From NCBI RefSeq assembly GCF_001475545.1, contig NZ_LDQC01000049.1, positions 16,460-80,459 of the forward strand: a stretch of 64,000 nucleotides of DNA, given 5' to 3'. Origin of the DNA: Curtobacterium luteum. GTDB lineage: Bacteria > Actinomycetota > Actinomycetes > Actinomycetales > Microbacteriaceae. The translations under genes and the position numbers were made by a program. Each line of letters begins with the position of its first letter. The stretch's first letter is position 1. The notes beneath the pieces were generated by a model. It was not told the DNA's origin. It ran no database searches and saw nothing but the letters and a program-made list of their open reading frames with translations. This document shows, in pieces, positions 18,797 to 26,574 of this stretch.

Positions 18797-18876
18797 CAGC
18801 GCTTTGCACGAATGTGCAGGAGAACTGCACGGCACGGTTGTGCCGAACAAGCGTGCTGTGACGCCGTCGGACAGAA

Positions 18877-18916
18877 CGACGACAGGCGCCGGGCCGAAGC
18901 CCGACGCCTGTCGTCG
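18877..18916 (-). terminator. Terminator of the osmoprotectant importer operon
   Basis: A 12-bp stem (CGACGACAGGCG), one mismatch, five more pairs and a CGAA tetraloop. It lies 16 bp past the stop of the binding-protein gene and isolates the cyd operon downstream. Confidence 0.85.
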
Positions 18917-18931
18917 ATCCGTACCGCGGTG

Positions 18932-19867
18932 TCAGAGCAGACCGTTGTCCTGCAGGAACGCCTTGGCGACCGAAGCGGCCGACTTCTGGTCGACCGAGTT
19001 CTGCTTGTTGAGGTCGATCAGGGCCTCTTGGGTGAGCTTGTCGTTCACCTTCTCGATGGCGTCGGCGGCCTTCGAGTCGAGGTCCTTCGAGACGATCGGC
19101 GTGACGTTGTTCGCCGGCACGAGGTGCTCCGGGTCCTCGAGGGTGACGAGCTTCTCGGTCTTGATGCTCGCGCTGGCCGAGTAGATGTCCGCGACCTGCG
19201 ACTGGCCACTCGTGATCGCCTTGATCGTGAGCGGACCACCGGAGTCGTTCTGTGCGTTGACCTCACCGGTGATGCCGTACTTGGCCTTGAGCCCCTTCGG
19301 GCCGTACGCGGCGGTCGCGAACTCGGGGTTCGCGGCGATCGAGATCGTCCCGCCGATCTTCTTGAGGTCCTCGATGGACTTCAGGTCGTACTTGTCCGCG
19401 AGCTCCTGCGTGACGGTGTACGTGTCGGCGTCGGAGGCGTCAGCCGACGGCAGCGCCTTGACGTCCGACGGCAGAGCGTCGGAGAGGGCGGAGTTGATGC
19501 CGTCCGTCGTGGTCTCGGTCGTCGTGTCCTTGCCGTCCTCCTGCAGGAGGAAGTTGAGGAGGTTGCCGTTGTACTCGGGGAAGACGTTGATGCTCCCCTT
19601 CTCGATCTCCGGCCAGTACGCCTTGCGCTGGCCGATGTTGAGCTGGCGCTTCACGGTGAACCCCTCGTGCTCGAGCTCCTGCGCGTAGAGCTCCGCGATG
19701 ATCTCGTTCGAGGGGTAGGCCTGCGAGCCGACGGTGATGGTCTTGGAGGACCCGCCGTCCGAGCCGGAGGACAGCGGGTCGCTCGAGGAGCAGCCCGCGA
19801 GGGCGATGGCCGCCGCGGACGCGACCGCGATGGTCGCGGCGAGGCGCCGGGTCGTTGCTGTGATCAC
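18932..19867 (-). CDS. Glycine betaine/osmoprotectant ABC importer, substrate-binding lipoprotein
   Basis: A 311-residue lipoprotein. The signal peptide ends in the lipobox LAGC (Cys26), followed by a Ser/Gly linker and a ProX/OpuBC-like binding fold (TITVGSQAYPSNEIIAELYA, VFPEYNGNLLNFLL). The anchored protein captures quaternary ammonium compounds outside the membrane. It is the last gene of a four-gene operon, and its GTG overlaps the permease stop by 4 bp. The exact ligand (betaine, choline, carnitine or ergothioneine-like) cannot be told from sequence. Confidence 0.92.
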   Translation of the reverse strand: MITATTRRLAATIAVASAAAIALAGCSSSDPLSSGSDGGSSKTITVGSQAYPSNEIIAELYAQELEHEGFTVKRQLNIGQRKAYWPEIEKGSINVFPEYNGNLLNFLLQEDGKDTTTETTTDGINSALSDALPSDVKALPSADASDADTYTVTQELADKYDLKSIEDLKKIGGTISIAANPEFATAAYGPKGLKAKYGITGEVNAQNDSGGPLTIKAITSGQSQVADIYSASASIKTEKLVTLEDPEHLVPANNVTPIVSKDLDSKAADAIEKVNDKLTQEALIDLNKQNSVDQKSAASVAKAFLQDNGLL

Positions 19868-20604
19868 GGGGTGGTTCCTTCCACAGGGGTTTGTGCTCGG
19901 CTGCCCGAGCGACGGGTGCTCCGACGCGCATCACCCGACGCGCCCGCGGAGACACCCGCGGGCACGGCGAGCCGCTGCAGCGCGGCGAAGACGATCTCGG
20001 AGACGATGGCGAGGGCGATCACGAGGAGCGATCCCCCGAGGACCTCGACGTAGTCGGAGTTGGCGAGGCCCGAAAAGGCGTATCCGCCCAGACCACCGGA
20101 GTTGATGTACGCGGCGAGCGTTGCCGTCGCGATGACCTGCAGCACCGCCGCGCGGATGCCGCCGACGATCAGCGGCAGTGCGAGCGGGATCTCGACCCGC
20201 CCGAGGACCTGCCAAGCCGTCATGCCCTGGGCACGTGCGGCGTCGATGGTCACGCGGTCGATGGCTTCGACCCCGGAGTAGGTGCCGGCGAGGATCGACG
20301 GGATCGCGAGGATGACGAGCGAGATGATCGGCGCCTCGAGTCCCAACCCGATCCACAGCGCCAGCAACGTGAGCACACCGAGGGTCGGGAGCGCGCGGAT
20401 CCCGCCCGAGATGCCGACCGCGAGCGAACGGCCCTTGCCGGTGTGCCCGATCACGAGGCCGAGCGGCACGGCGATCACGATGGCGATGAGGACGGTGACG
20501 AAGGTGATCCCGAGGTGCTCGCCGAGCCGGACCAGGATCGCGTTCGACCCGGTGTTGTTCTCGGGCGCGAAGATCCACGCGACGCCCTGTGCGAAGAGGT
20601 TCAT
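19864..20604 (-). CDS. Osmoprotectant ABC importer, permease 2
   Basis: A 246-residue permease with about five or six hydrophobic segments. It carries the coupling-helix region of the ProW/OpuBB family (AIDRVTIDAARAQGMTAWQVLGRVEIPLALP). The charged C-terminal tail (about 25 residues) is not conserved-looking. It sits between permease 1 and the binding protein with 4-bp overlaps on both sides, so the four subunits are made together. Confidence 0.93.
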   Translation of the reverse strand: MNLFAQGVAWIFAPENNTGSNAILVRLGEHLGITFVTVLIAIVIAVPLGLVIGHTGKGRSLAVGISGGIRALPTLGVLTLLALWIGLGLEAPIISLVILAIPSILAGTYSGVEAIDRVTIDAARAQGMTAWQVLGRVEIPLALPLIVGGIRAAVLQVIATATLAAYINSGGLGGYAFSGLANSDYVEVLGGSLLVIALAIVSEIVFAALQRLAVPAGVSAGASGDARRSTRRSGSRAQTPVEGTTP

Positions 20605-21323
20605 GCTGACGCCCCCTCGGTGCGGACCTCACGCACGGCGGCGCGCCGCACGGACCGGGCCGCACGGCCGGGGCCTCGGGTCCAGGGCATGACCAGACGG
20701 CCGAGCAGGACGAGCAGCCCGTCGATGACGAGCGCCAGCACGATGGTGAGGACGATGCCGGTGATGATCTCGACGCTGATGCCGCGCTTGAGGCCGTCGG
20801 TCAACAGGAAGCCGAGGTTCGGCACGCCGAGCAGCGCACCGACGGTGACCAGGCTCACGGTGGACACCGCGACGACCCGGATGCCGGCGAGCAGCACCGG
20901 TCCGGACAGCGGCAGCTCGACGCGGAAGAACCGCTGCGCGGGCGAGTAGCCCAGTGCCTCGGACGCCCTGACCACCTCGACGTCGACGGCGTCGATGGCG
21001 TCGGCCGCCGACCGCGCCATGAGCGCGATGCCGTAGACGGTGAGCGCGATGACGACGTTGACCGGATCGAGGATGCTCGTCCCGAGGATGGCCGGCAGCG
21101 CGAGGAAGAACGGGAACGACGGGATCGCGTACAGCAGGCTCGCGACGACGACGATCGTGGATCCGGTCGCGTGCGCGGCACCGCGTCGGCGACGCAGCCG
21201 GGACACGAGCAGGCCGATCGGCACCGAGAGCAGGAAGCTGATGACGATCGGCGGGATGGACAACCAGACGTGGGCGATCAGGTTCGAGGTGATCGTGTCG
21301 AGGTTGCCCTGGATCCAGTTCAC
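20601..21323 (-). CDS. Osmoprotectant ABC importer, permease 1
   Basis: A 240-residue permease of the ProW/OpuBB type with hydrophobic segments from IPPIVISFLLSVPIGLLVS on. Its coupling segment is DAIDAVDVEVVRASEALGYSPAQRFFRVELP. It forms the heteromeric channel with permease 2. The GTG start overlaps the ATPase stop by 4 bp (GTGA), and its own stop overlaps the next ATG. Confidence 0.93.
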   Translation of the reverse strand: MNWIQGNLDTITSNLIAHVWLSIPPIVISFLLSVPIGLLVSRLRRRRGAAHATGSTIVVVASLLYAIPSFPFFLALPAILGTSILDPVNVVIALTVYGIALMARSAADAIDAVDVEVVRASEALGYSPAQRFFRVELPLSGPVLLAGIRVVAVSTVSLVTVGALLGVPNLGFLLTDGLKRGISVEIITGIVLTIVLALVIDGLLVLLGRLVMPWTRGPGRAARSVRRAAVREVRTEGASA

Positions 21324-22186
21324 CGCTCGCCCTCGGACTGCGGCACGGCGGCCGCTGCGTCCACCACCTGGACGGGTCCGGTCAGGACCCCGGCAGCGCG
21401 CCCGTCACCGTCGACGACGATCGGCCCGGTCGGCGTCTGCTCGACCCGGAGGGCACGACGACCGCGACCGGCCCCGATGAAGTTCGCGACGAAGTCGTCC
21501 GCGGGCTCGGCGAGGATCTCGGCCGGGGTGCCCTGCTGCGCGATCTCGCCGCCCTTCTTGAGGATGACGACCTGGTCGCCGAGCTTGAACGCCTCGTCGA
21601 TGTCGTGCGTGACGAACACCACGGTCTTGCCGAGCTCGCGCTGGAGCCGGATGAGCTCGTCCTGGAGGTCGTTCCGCACGAGGGGGTCGACGGCACCGAA
21701 CGGCTCGTCCATGAGCAGGATGTTCGGGTCGACCGCGAGCCCGCGCGCGACGCCGACGCGCTGCTGCTGCCCGCCGGAGAGCTGTGACGGGTACCGGTTC
21801 GCGAACGCTCGGTCGAGCCCGACGGTGTCCATCAGTTCGAGGGCACGCTCGCGTGCCTTCGCCTTGGGCACGCCGGTCAGGAGCGGCACGGTCGCGATGT
21901 TGTCGACGACCCGCCGGTGCGGGAGGAGCCCGGCGTTCTGCATCACGTAGCCGATGCGACGGCGGAGCTGCACGGGGTCGACGGTGGCGACGTCCTCGCC
22001 GTCGATGGACACCGATCCCGAGGTCGGATCGACCATGCGGTTGATCATCCGGAGGAGCGTCGTCTTGCCGCAGCCGCTCGACCCGACGAAGACCGTGGTG
22101 GTCCGGGAGGGGATGACGAGGTTGAAGTCCTCGACCGCGGTGGTGCCGTCCGGGTACGTCTTGCGTACCGAGCGGAACTCGATCAT
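21320..22186 (-). CDS. Osmoprotectant ABC importer, ATP-binding subunit
   Basis: A 288-residue ATPase. Visible motifs are Walker A GSSGCGKTT, the Q-loop, signature LSGGQQQRVGVARGL, Walker B ILLMDEPFGAVD and the H-loop VTHDIDEAFKLGD, as in OpuCA/ProV. After about residue 230 comes a short tail where many homologues carry CBS domains. This one has no complete CBS pair, so ionic-strength sensing may differ. The ATG at 22186 (MIEFRSVRKTYPDGT) has an AAGG ribosome site. It is the first gene of the importer operon. Confidence 0.93.
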   Translation of the reverse strand: MIEFRSVRKTYPDGTTAVEDFNLVIPSRTTTVFVGSSGCGKTTLLRMINRMVDPTSGSVSIDGEDVATVDPVQLRRRIGYVMQNAGLLPHRRVVDNIATVPLLTGVPKAKARERALELMDTVGLDRAFANRYPSQLSGGQQQRVGVARGLAVDPNILLMDEPFGAVDPLVRNDLQDELIRLQRELGKTVVFVTHDIDEAFKLGDQVVILKKGGEIAQQGTPAEILAEPADDFVANFIGAGRGRRALRVEQTPTGPIVVDGDGRAAGVLTGPVQVVDAAAAVPQSEGER

Positions 22187-22311
22187 GGGTGCCCTTCTGT
22201 TCGGAGGTAGCCCGACTCCGCACGAGAGTACCCGCGAGGACCGACACGGGTTCCGTCGTGACGCCCCGTGTCGCATGAGGGACAGCGACACCGGCCGGAG
22301 CACGGACGCGC

Positions 22312-22347
22312 CGACGCCCGCGACTCCTCTTCGGAGCGCGGGCGTCG
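22312..22347 (-). terminator. Terminator of the TetR gene
   Basis: An 11-bp perfect outer stem (CGACGCCCGCG with its complement) with an inner CTCC/GGAG pairing, just past the TetR stop at 22367. Confidence 0.75.
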
Positions 22348-22366
22348 TCGGATGGGCGGACGCGGC

Positions 22367-23014
22367 TCAGGCGTCGCGGAGGACCGTCTCGAGGTAGCTG
22401 TGCGTCATCGCGCGGTACGCCTCGACCAGGGCCTGGTCGGGGTGGTCGCGGTCGACGTGCGCCCGGGCGAGCACGGCGTGGCCCGACTCGGCGAGGACCG
22501 TCCACGCACGGTCGACCGCCTCGCCCGCGGGCAGGTCGAACCGCTCGCGCATGACCTGGCTGACGGCGCCCCCGAGCGCTGCCATCCGGTCGTCGTCGTT
22601 GCCAGTGCCGGCGTCGGCGGTGTCGCCGAAACCGATCGCACGGAAGCCCGGCTCGGTCCGGTACATCTCGGCGGTCATGTCGATGAGGGCGTCGCACCCG
22701 GCCTTCCAGTCGGTCGCGCCGCTGGACTCGAGCGCGTCGACGAAACGCGCGGCGAGACGCTGGGTGCACCGGATGGCCAGGGCCTCGACCACGGCGATCC
22801 GGTCCGGGAAGTAGCGGTAGACAGTGCCGATGGACGCCCCGGCGCGCTCGGCGACCATGGCCGTGGTCAGGCGCTCGAACCCGATCTCGTCGATGACCGC
22901 GGCAGCGGCGTCGAGGAGACCGGCGAGGCGCGCCGAACTGCGGGCTTGGACCGGCTCGTTCCTGAGCAGTGATGATCCCCCCGGCAGTGCGTTCGAAACC
23001 TCGGTGACGAGCAC
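22367..23014 (-). CDS. TetR-family transcriptional regulator
   Basis: A 215-residue one-component regulator. The N-terminal helix-turn-helix (about residues 27-75) contains LTTAMVAERAGASIGTVYRY and FPDR. The C-terminal part is an all-helical ligand/dimer domain of the kind found in many uncharacterised TetR proteins, with a short acidic loop (TADAGTGNDDDR). The GTG at 23014 has AGGAG six nt upstream. It is divergent from the App1 phosphatase gene with about 200 bp between. Whether it controls that gene or itself is not shown by any clear operator. Confidence 0.93.
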   Translation of the reverse strand: MLVTEVSNALPGGSSLLRNEPVQARSSARLAGLLDAAAAVIDEIGFERLTTAMVAERAGASIGTVYRYFPDRIAVVEALAIRCTQRLAARFVDALESSGATDWKAGCDALIDMTAEMYRTEPGFRAIGFGDTADAGTGNDDDRMAALGGAVSQVMRERFDLPAGEAVDRAWTVLAESGHAVLARAHVDRDHPDQALVEAYRAMTHSYLETVLRDA

Positions 23015-23200
23015 GTGTACTCCTTCTCGCGTCCTCGACGCGCTCCCCGCGTGGTCGCCCGCGCGGTGCGTTGTGTTTCACCGTCCACACGACAGTGCAC
23101 GGTGGTGTCCGGGCAATGTTCGCAGACTTCGTCTGGAACTCGGCTGCGACTCTCCCGGACGAGGATGAGCAACCTCGGGTCCTGCGTCGCCCCGGCGTGG

Positions 23201-23206
23201 AATGAT
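23201..23206 (+). promoter_or_regulatory. -10-like element of the App1 gene
   Basis: AATGAT is followed by 6 nt and the ATG at 23213, again consistent with a leaderless mRNA. Confidence 0.4.
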
Positions 23207-23212
23207 GGGGCG

Positions 23213-24262
23213 ATGCCCGACCCGACTCCCCACGAGCCGTCGCTGGCCGAGCCGATCCTCCACCGCGCGGCGCGCATCGAGGACGCCGTGCAGGAGTTCC
23301 GCGAGCAGCGCGCCCGTCGACGCGGGCTCGTCCCCACGGTGATCCCCTACACCGGCTACGGCGCTCCGGGGTGGGTCCGTGTCCTCGCGCGGGTGCTCCT
23401 CACCCGGCGCGGGCTCGCCTCCGACGCGTCGTACATCGGGGTGCGCGGGTGGCGCAGCTTCACGAGCGTCGCGGTCGACTCGGCCGAGGTCACGATCACG
23501 GCCGGTGGCCGCAGCCACGTCGTGCAGTCGGACCGCGGCGGCGTGGTCGACGCCATCGTCCCGATCGACCTCGAGCCCGGGTGGCGCACGATCGAGCTCT
23601 CCGCGGGCGGCCACCGCGCCGTCCAGGCCGACGTGTTCGTGGTGCACCCGGACACCCGCTTCGGGCTGCTCTCCGACATCGACGACACCGTGATGGTGAC
23701 GAGCCTCCCCCGCCCGATGCTCGCGGCGTGGAACTCGTTCGTCCTGACCGAGCACGCCCGGCGTCCGGTGCCGGGCATGTCGGTGCTGTACGAACGCGTG
23801 CTGGCGCAGCACCCCGGCGCCCCGACGGTCTACCTGTCCACGGGTGCGTGGAACGTCGCGCCGACCCTCCAGCGGTTCCTCACCCGGAACATGTACCCGA
23901 CCGGCACCCTGTTGCTGACGGACTGGGGGCCGACGCACGACCGCTTCTTCCGGAGCGGCCAGTTGCACAAGCAGGAGAACCTCCGTCGCCTGGCCCGGGA
24001 CTTCCCGGACGTGCAGTGGTTGCTGGTCGGCGACGACGGCCAGCACGACGAGTCGCTGTACGGCGAGTTCTCGCGGGAGCACCCCGACAACGTCGCCGCG
24101 GTGGCGATCCGGCAGCTCTCCACGAGTGAGGCGGTCCTCGCGGGTGGTCGCTCCAAGGCGCAGGAGCGGTCACGTGACTCGGCGGCACCGTGGGTGTTCG
24201 CTCCGGACGGCGCCGGACTCTGGACCGAGCTGCAGCGCGTCGGGGTCGTCGAGCCCGAGTGA
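23213..24262 (+). CDS. App1/DUF2183-family phosphatase
   Basis: A 349-residue protein of the App1 (phosphatidate phosphatase APP1-like, DUF2183) family. The N-terminal ~150 residues are a beta-rich domain. The catalytic core starts with the HAD-type motif LLSDIDDTVMVTS (Asp155 to Thr159), followed by VYLSTGAWNVAPTLQRFL and the acidic WLLVGDDGQHDESLY. In yeast App1 dephosphorylates phosphatidate, and bacterial substrates are unknown. There is no signal peptide. The stop is followed at once by a 31-bp tandem repeat array. Confidence 0.88.
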   Translation: MPDPTPHEPSLAEPILHRAARIEDAVQEFREQRARRRGLVPTVIPYTGYGAPGWVRVLARVLLTRRGLASDASYIGVRGWRSFTSVAVDSAEVTITAGGRSHVVQSDRGGVVDAIVPIDLEPGWRTIELSAGGHRAVQADVFVVHPDTRFGLLSDIDDTVMVTSLPRPMLAAWNSFVLTEHARRPVPGMSVLYERVLAQHPGAPTVYLSTGAWNVAPTLQRFLTRNMYPTGTLLLTDWGPTHDRFFRSGQLHKQENLRRLARDFPDVQWLLVGDDGQHDESLYGEFSREHPDNVAAVAIRQLSTSEAVLAGGRSKAQERSRDSAAPWVFAPDGAGLWTELQRVGVVEPE

Positions 24263-24427
24263 CCCGCGGCCCGGCGCGCCGAGCCGGACCGACCCGCGTC
24301 CCAGCGCGGCCGAACCAGACCGACCCGCGGCCCAGCGCGGCCGAGCCAGACCGCCCCGCGGCCGAGCCCGACCGACCCGCGTCCCAGCGCGGCCGAACCA
24401 GACCGACCCGCGTCCCAGCGCACCCGG
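24261..24427. repeat. 31-bp tandem repeat array
   Basis: Units begin at 24287, 24318, 24349, 24370 and 24401 with the core GACCGACCCGCG and GCGCGGCCGA. Spacing is 31 bp except one unit shortened to 21 bp. A degenerate first copy abuts the App1 stop. The array lies in the 220-bp gap before the GH15 gene. It has no similarity to the other arrays beyond GC richness. Confidence 0.9.
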
Positions 24428-24482
24428 CTGAGCACCTCCTCAGCGCAGCGTCCGTCGGGCGGTGGCGTGGTTCGATCGGGGC

Positions 24483-26357
24483 ATGCACTCTGCTCGCATC
24501 GAGGACCACGCCCTGATCGGCGACACGTACACCGCGGCGCTCGTCACCCGGGACGGCACGGTCGACTGGGCCTGCCTCCCCCGGTTCGACAGCCCGTCCA
24601 CCTTCGCGGCGCTGCTCGGGTCGGCCGAGCACGGCGGCTGGTCGCTCCGTCCGACCGATCCGGAAGCGACCGTCCACCGCCGCTACGTCGGTGACTCCCT
24701 CGTCCTCTCGACGGTGTGGACGACGAGCACCGGCGTCGTCGAGGTCACGGACTTCATGCCGATGGGCGCGCACCGGGCCTCGATCGTGCGACGCGTGCGC
24801 GGGCTGCGGGGCGAGGTCGAGGTCGAGCAGGTCCTGACGATCCGGTTCGACTACGCCAGGGCCATGCCGTGGGTGCGGCAGATCGGTGGCGACGAGGCCC
24901 CGGCGCTCCTCGCCACCGCCGGACCCGGGTCGGTCGTCGTGCGCGGCCCGCGCTTCCGCTCGCACGACCGCCACCACCGGGCGACCGCGACCGTGCGCGA
25001 CGGTGAGGTCCTCGACACGGTGCTCACCTGGTACCCGTCGCACCGCGAGCCGCCGGAGCCCCTCGACGTGACAGCGGCGCTGCACCGGACCACCCGCTGG
25101 TGGGAGGACTGGATGACCCCGGTCCGCACCCACGGCCGGTACGTCGACGCGACACGGCGGTCCCTGCTCCTGCTCCGTGCGATGACCCACGGCGAGACCG
25201 GCGGCGTCGTGGCGGCCGCGACCACGAGCCTCCCGGAGGACCCGGGCGGCGAACGCAACTGGGACTACCGCTACGTGTGGCTGCGCGACGCCTCGCTCGC
25301 CCTCGCCTCGCTCATCGCGCACGGGTACCGGGACGAGGCCGCGCACTGGCGCGGCTGGCTTCTCCGCGCGATCGCGGGCGACCCGGCCGACGTGCAGATC
25401 ATGTACGGCGTCGCGGGCGAGCGCGACCTGCCCGAACGGACGCTCGACGAGCTGCCCGGGTACGCGCACTCGACGCCGGTCCGGATCGGCAACGGGGCGT
25501 ACACCCAGTACCAGGGCGACGTGTTCGGCGAGGTCCTCGCAGCCCTGCACGACGCACGCGAGCTCGGGGTGGAGGAGAACGCGGACTCGTGGGCGCTCCA
25601 GCGGGCACTGCTCGGCTACGTCGAGGAGCACTGGCAGGAGCCGGACAACGGCATCTGGGAGATGCGGGGACCCCGACGCCACTTCACGCACTCGCGCGCG
25701 ATGATCTGGGCGGCGTTCGACCGCGGCGTCGCTGCCGTCGAAGAGTTCGGACTCGAGGGCCCCATCGACCGCTGGCGCACGCTCCGCGAGCAGGTGCGCG
25801 CCGAGATCGAGGAGCACGGCTGGAACCCGGAGCGGAACAGCTACCGGCAGCACTACGACACGGACGAGGTCGACGCGAGCCTGCTCGTGCTGCCGCAGAT
25901 CGGCTACGTGCCGGCCGACGACCCGCGCATGACGGGCACGGTCGCCGCGATCGAGCACGACCTCCGCACCGGCGAGGACGGACTGGTGCTCCGGTACCGC
26001 ACCGAGGCCGGGTTCGACGGGTTGTCCGGCAGCGAGCACCCCTTCCTGGCGTGCTCGTTCTGGCTCGTCGAGCAGTACGCCGCATCCGGCCGGATCGAGG
26101 ACGCCGAACGCCTCATGGACGTCTTGGTCGGCTTCGCGAACGACGTCGGCATGCTCTCGGAGGAGATCGACGTCGCGACCGGGCACCACATCGGCAACAC
26201 CCCGCAGGCGCTGTCACACCTGACGCTCGTCTCGGCGGCGGACGCCATCGCGCGCGCTCGCGGCGCGTCGGCAGGGCACCGGACGCGGCTCGCCGTCCAC
26301 GACGGCGGCACCCGCTCCTGGACCGGCGAGGGCGAGCGCGCCGGCACCGCGTCCTGA
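24483..26357 (+). CDS. Glycoside hydrolase family 15 enzyme (glucoamylase/trehalase-like)
   Basis: A 624-residue protein of the actinobacterial GH15 type, with the trehalase-like N-terminal domain (IEDHALIGDTYTAALVTRDG, about 1-200) and an (alpha/alpha)6 catalytic barrel. Signature segments are GERNWDYRYVWLRDASLALA, EPDNGIWEMRG with a candidate catalytic Glu, and a second acidic stretch near DVATGHHIGNTPQALSH. It would split terminal alpha-glucosidic bonds in glucans or trehalose in the cytosol, as no signal peptide is seen. The ATG at 24483 follows a weak TTCGAT by 6 nt. A GTG 21 bp upstream is an alternative. It is flanked on both sides by unrelated tandem arrays. Confidence 0.92.
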   Translation: MHSARIEDHALIGDTYTAALVTRDGTVDWACLPRFDSPSTFAALLGSAEHGGWSLRPTDPEATVHRRYVGDSLVLSTVWTTSTGVVEVTDFMPMGAHRASIVRRVRGLRGEVEVEQVLTIRFDYARAMPWVRQIGGDEAPALLATAGPGSVVVRGPRFRSHDRHHRATATVRDGEVLDTVLTWYPSHREPPEPLDVTAALHRTTRWWEDWMTPVRTHGRYVDATRRSLLLLRAMTHGETGGVVAAATTSLPEDPGGERNWDYRYVWLRDASLALASLIAHGYRDEAAHWRGWLLRAIAGDPADVQIMYGVAGERDLPERTLDELPGYAHSTPVRIGNGAYTQYQGDVFGEVLAALHDARELGVEENADSWALQRALLGYVEEHWQEPDNGIWEMRGPRRHFTHSRAMIWAAFDRGVAAVEEFGLEGPIDRWRTLREQVRAEIEEHGWNPERNSYRQHYDTDEVDASLLVLPQIGYVPADDPRMTGTVAAIEHDLRTGEDGLVLRYRTEAGFDGLSGSEHPFLACSFWLVEQYAASGRIEDAERLMDVLVGFANDVGMLSEEIDVATGHHIGNTPQALSHLTLVSAADAIARARGASAGHRTRLAVHDGGTRSWTGEGERAGTAS

Positions 26358-26387
26358 AGCCGAACCGTCGGCCAGTCGCGCCGGGTC

Positions 26388-26471
26388 TGGCTGGTGCTTC
26401 CGCGCATGGCTGGTGCTTCCGCGCGTGGCTGGTCCTTCCGCGCGTGGCTGGTGTTTCCGCGCGTGGCTGGT
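26388..26471. repeat. 19-bp tandem repeat array
   Basis: Units start at 26388, 26407, 26426, 26445 and a partial at 26464, exactly 19 bp apart. The consensus is TGGCTGGTGCTTCCGCGCG with one or two substitutions per unit. It lies 31 bp past the GH15 stop and about 100 bp before the convergent G6PD-like gene ends. No usual terminator is seen in this gap. Confidence 0.95.
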
Positions 26472-26574
26472 CAACCGGATCCACCAGGTACGCCTGTTTC
26501 CCCGAGCCACGTCACCTGGCATGGGAAAGAACGTCCGTCAGGTCCGCCCGTTCAGGGCGACGTGCACGCGTCCG

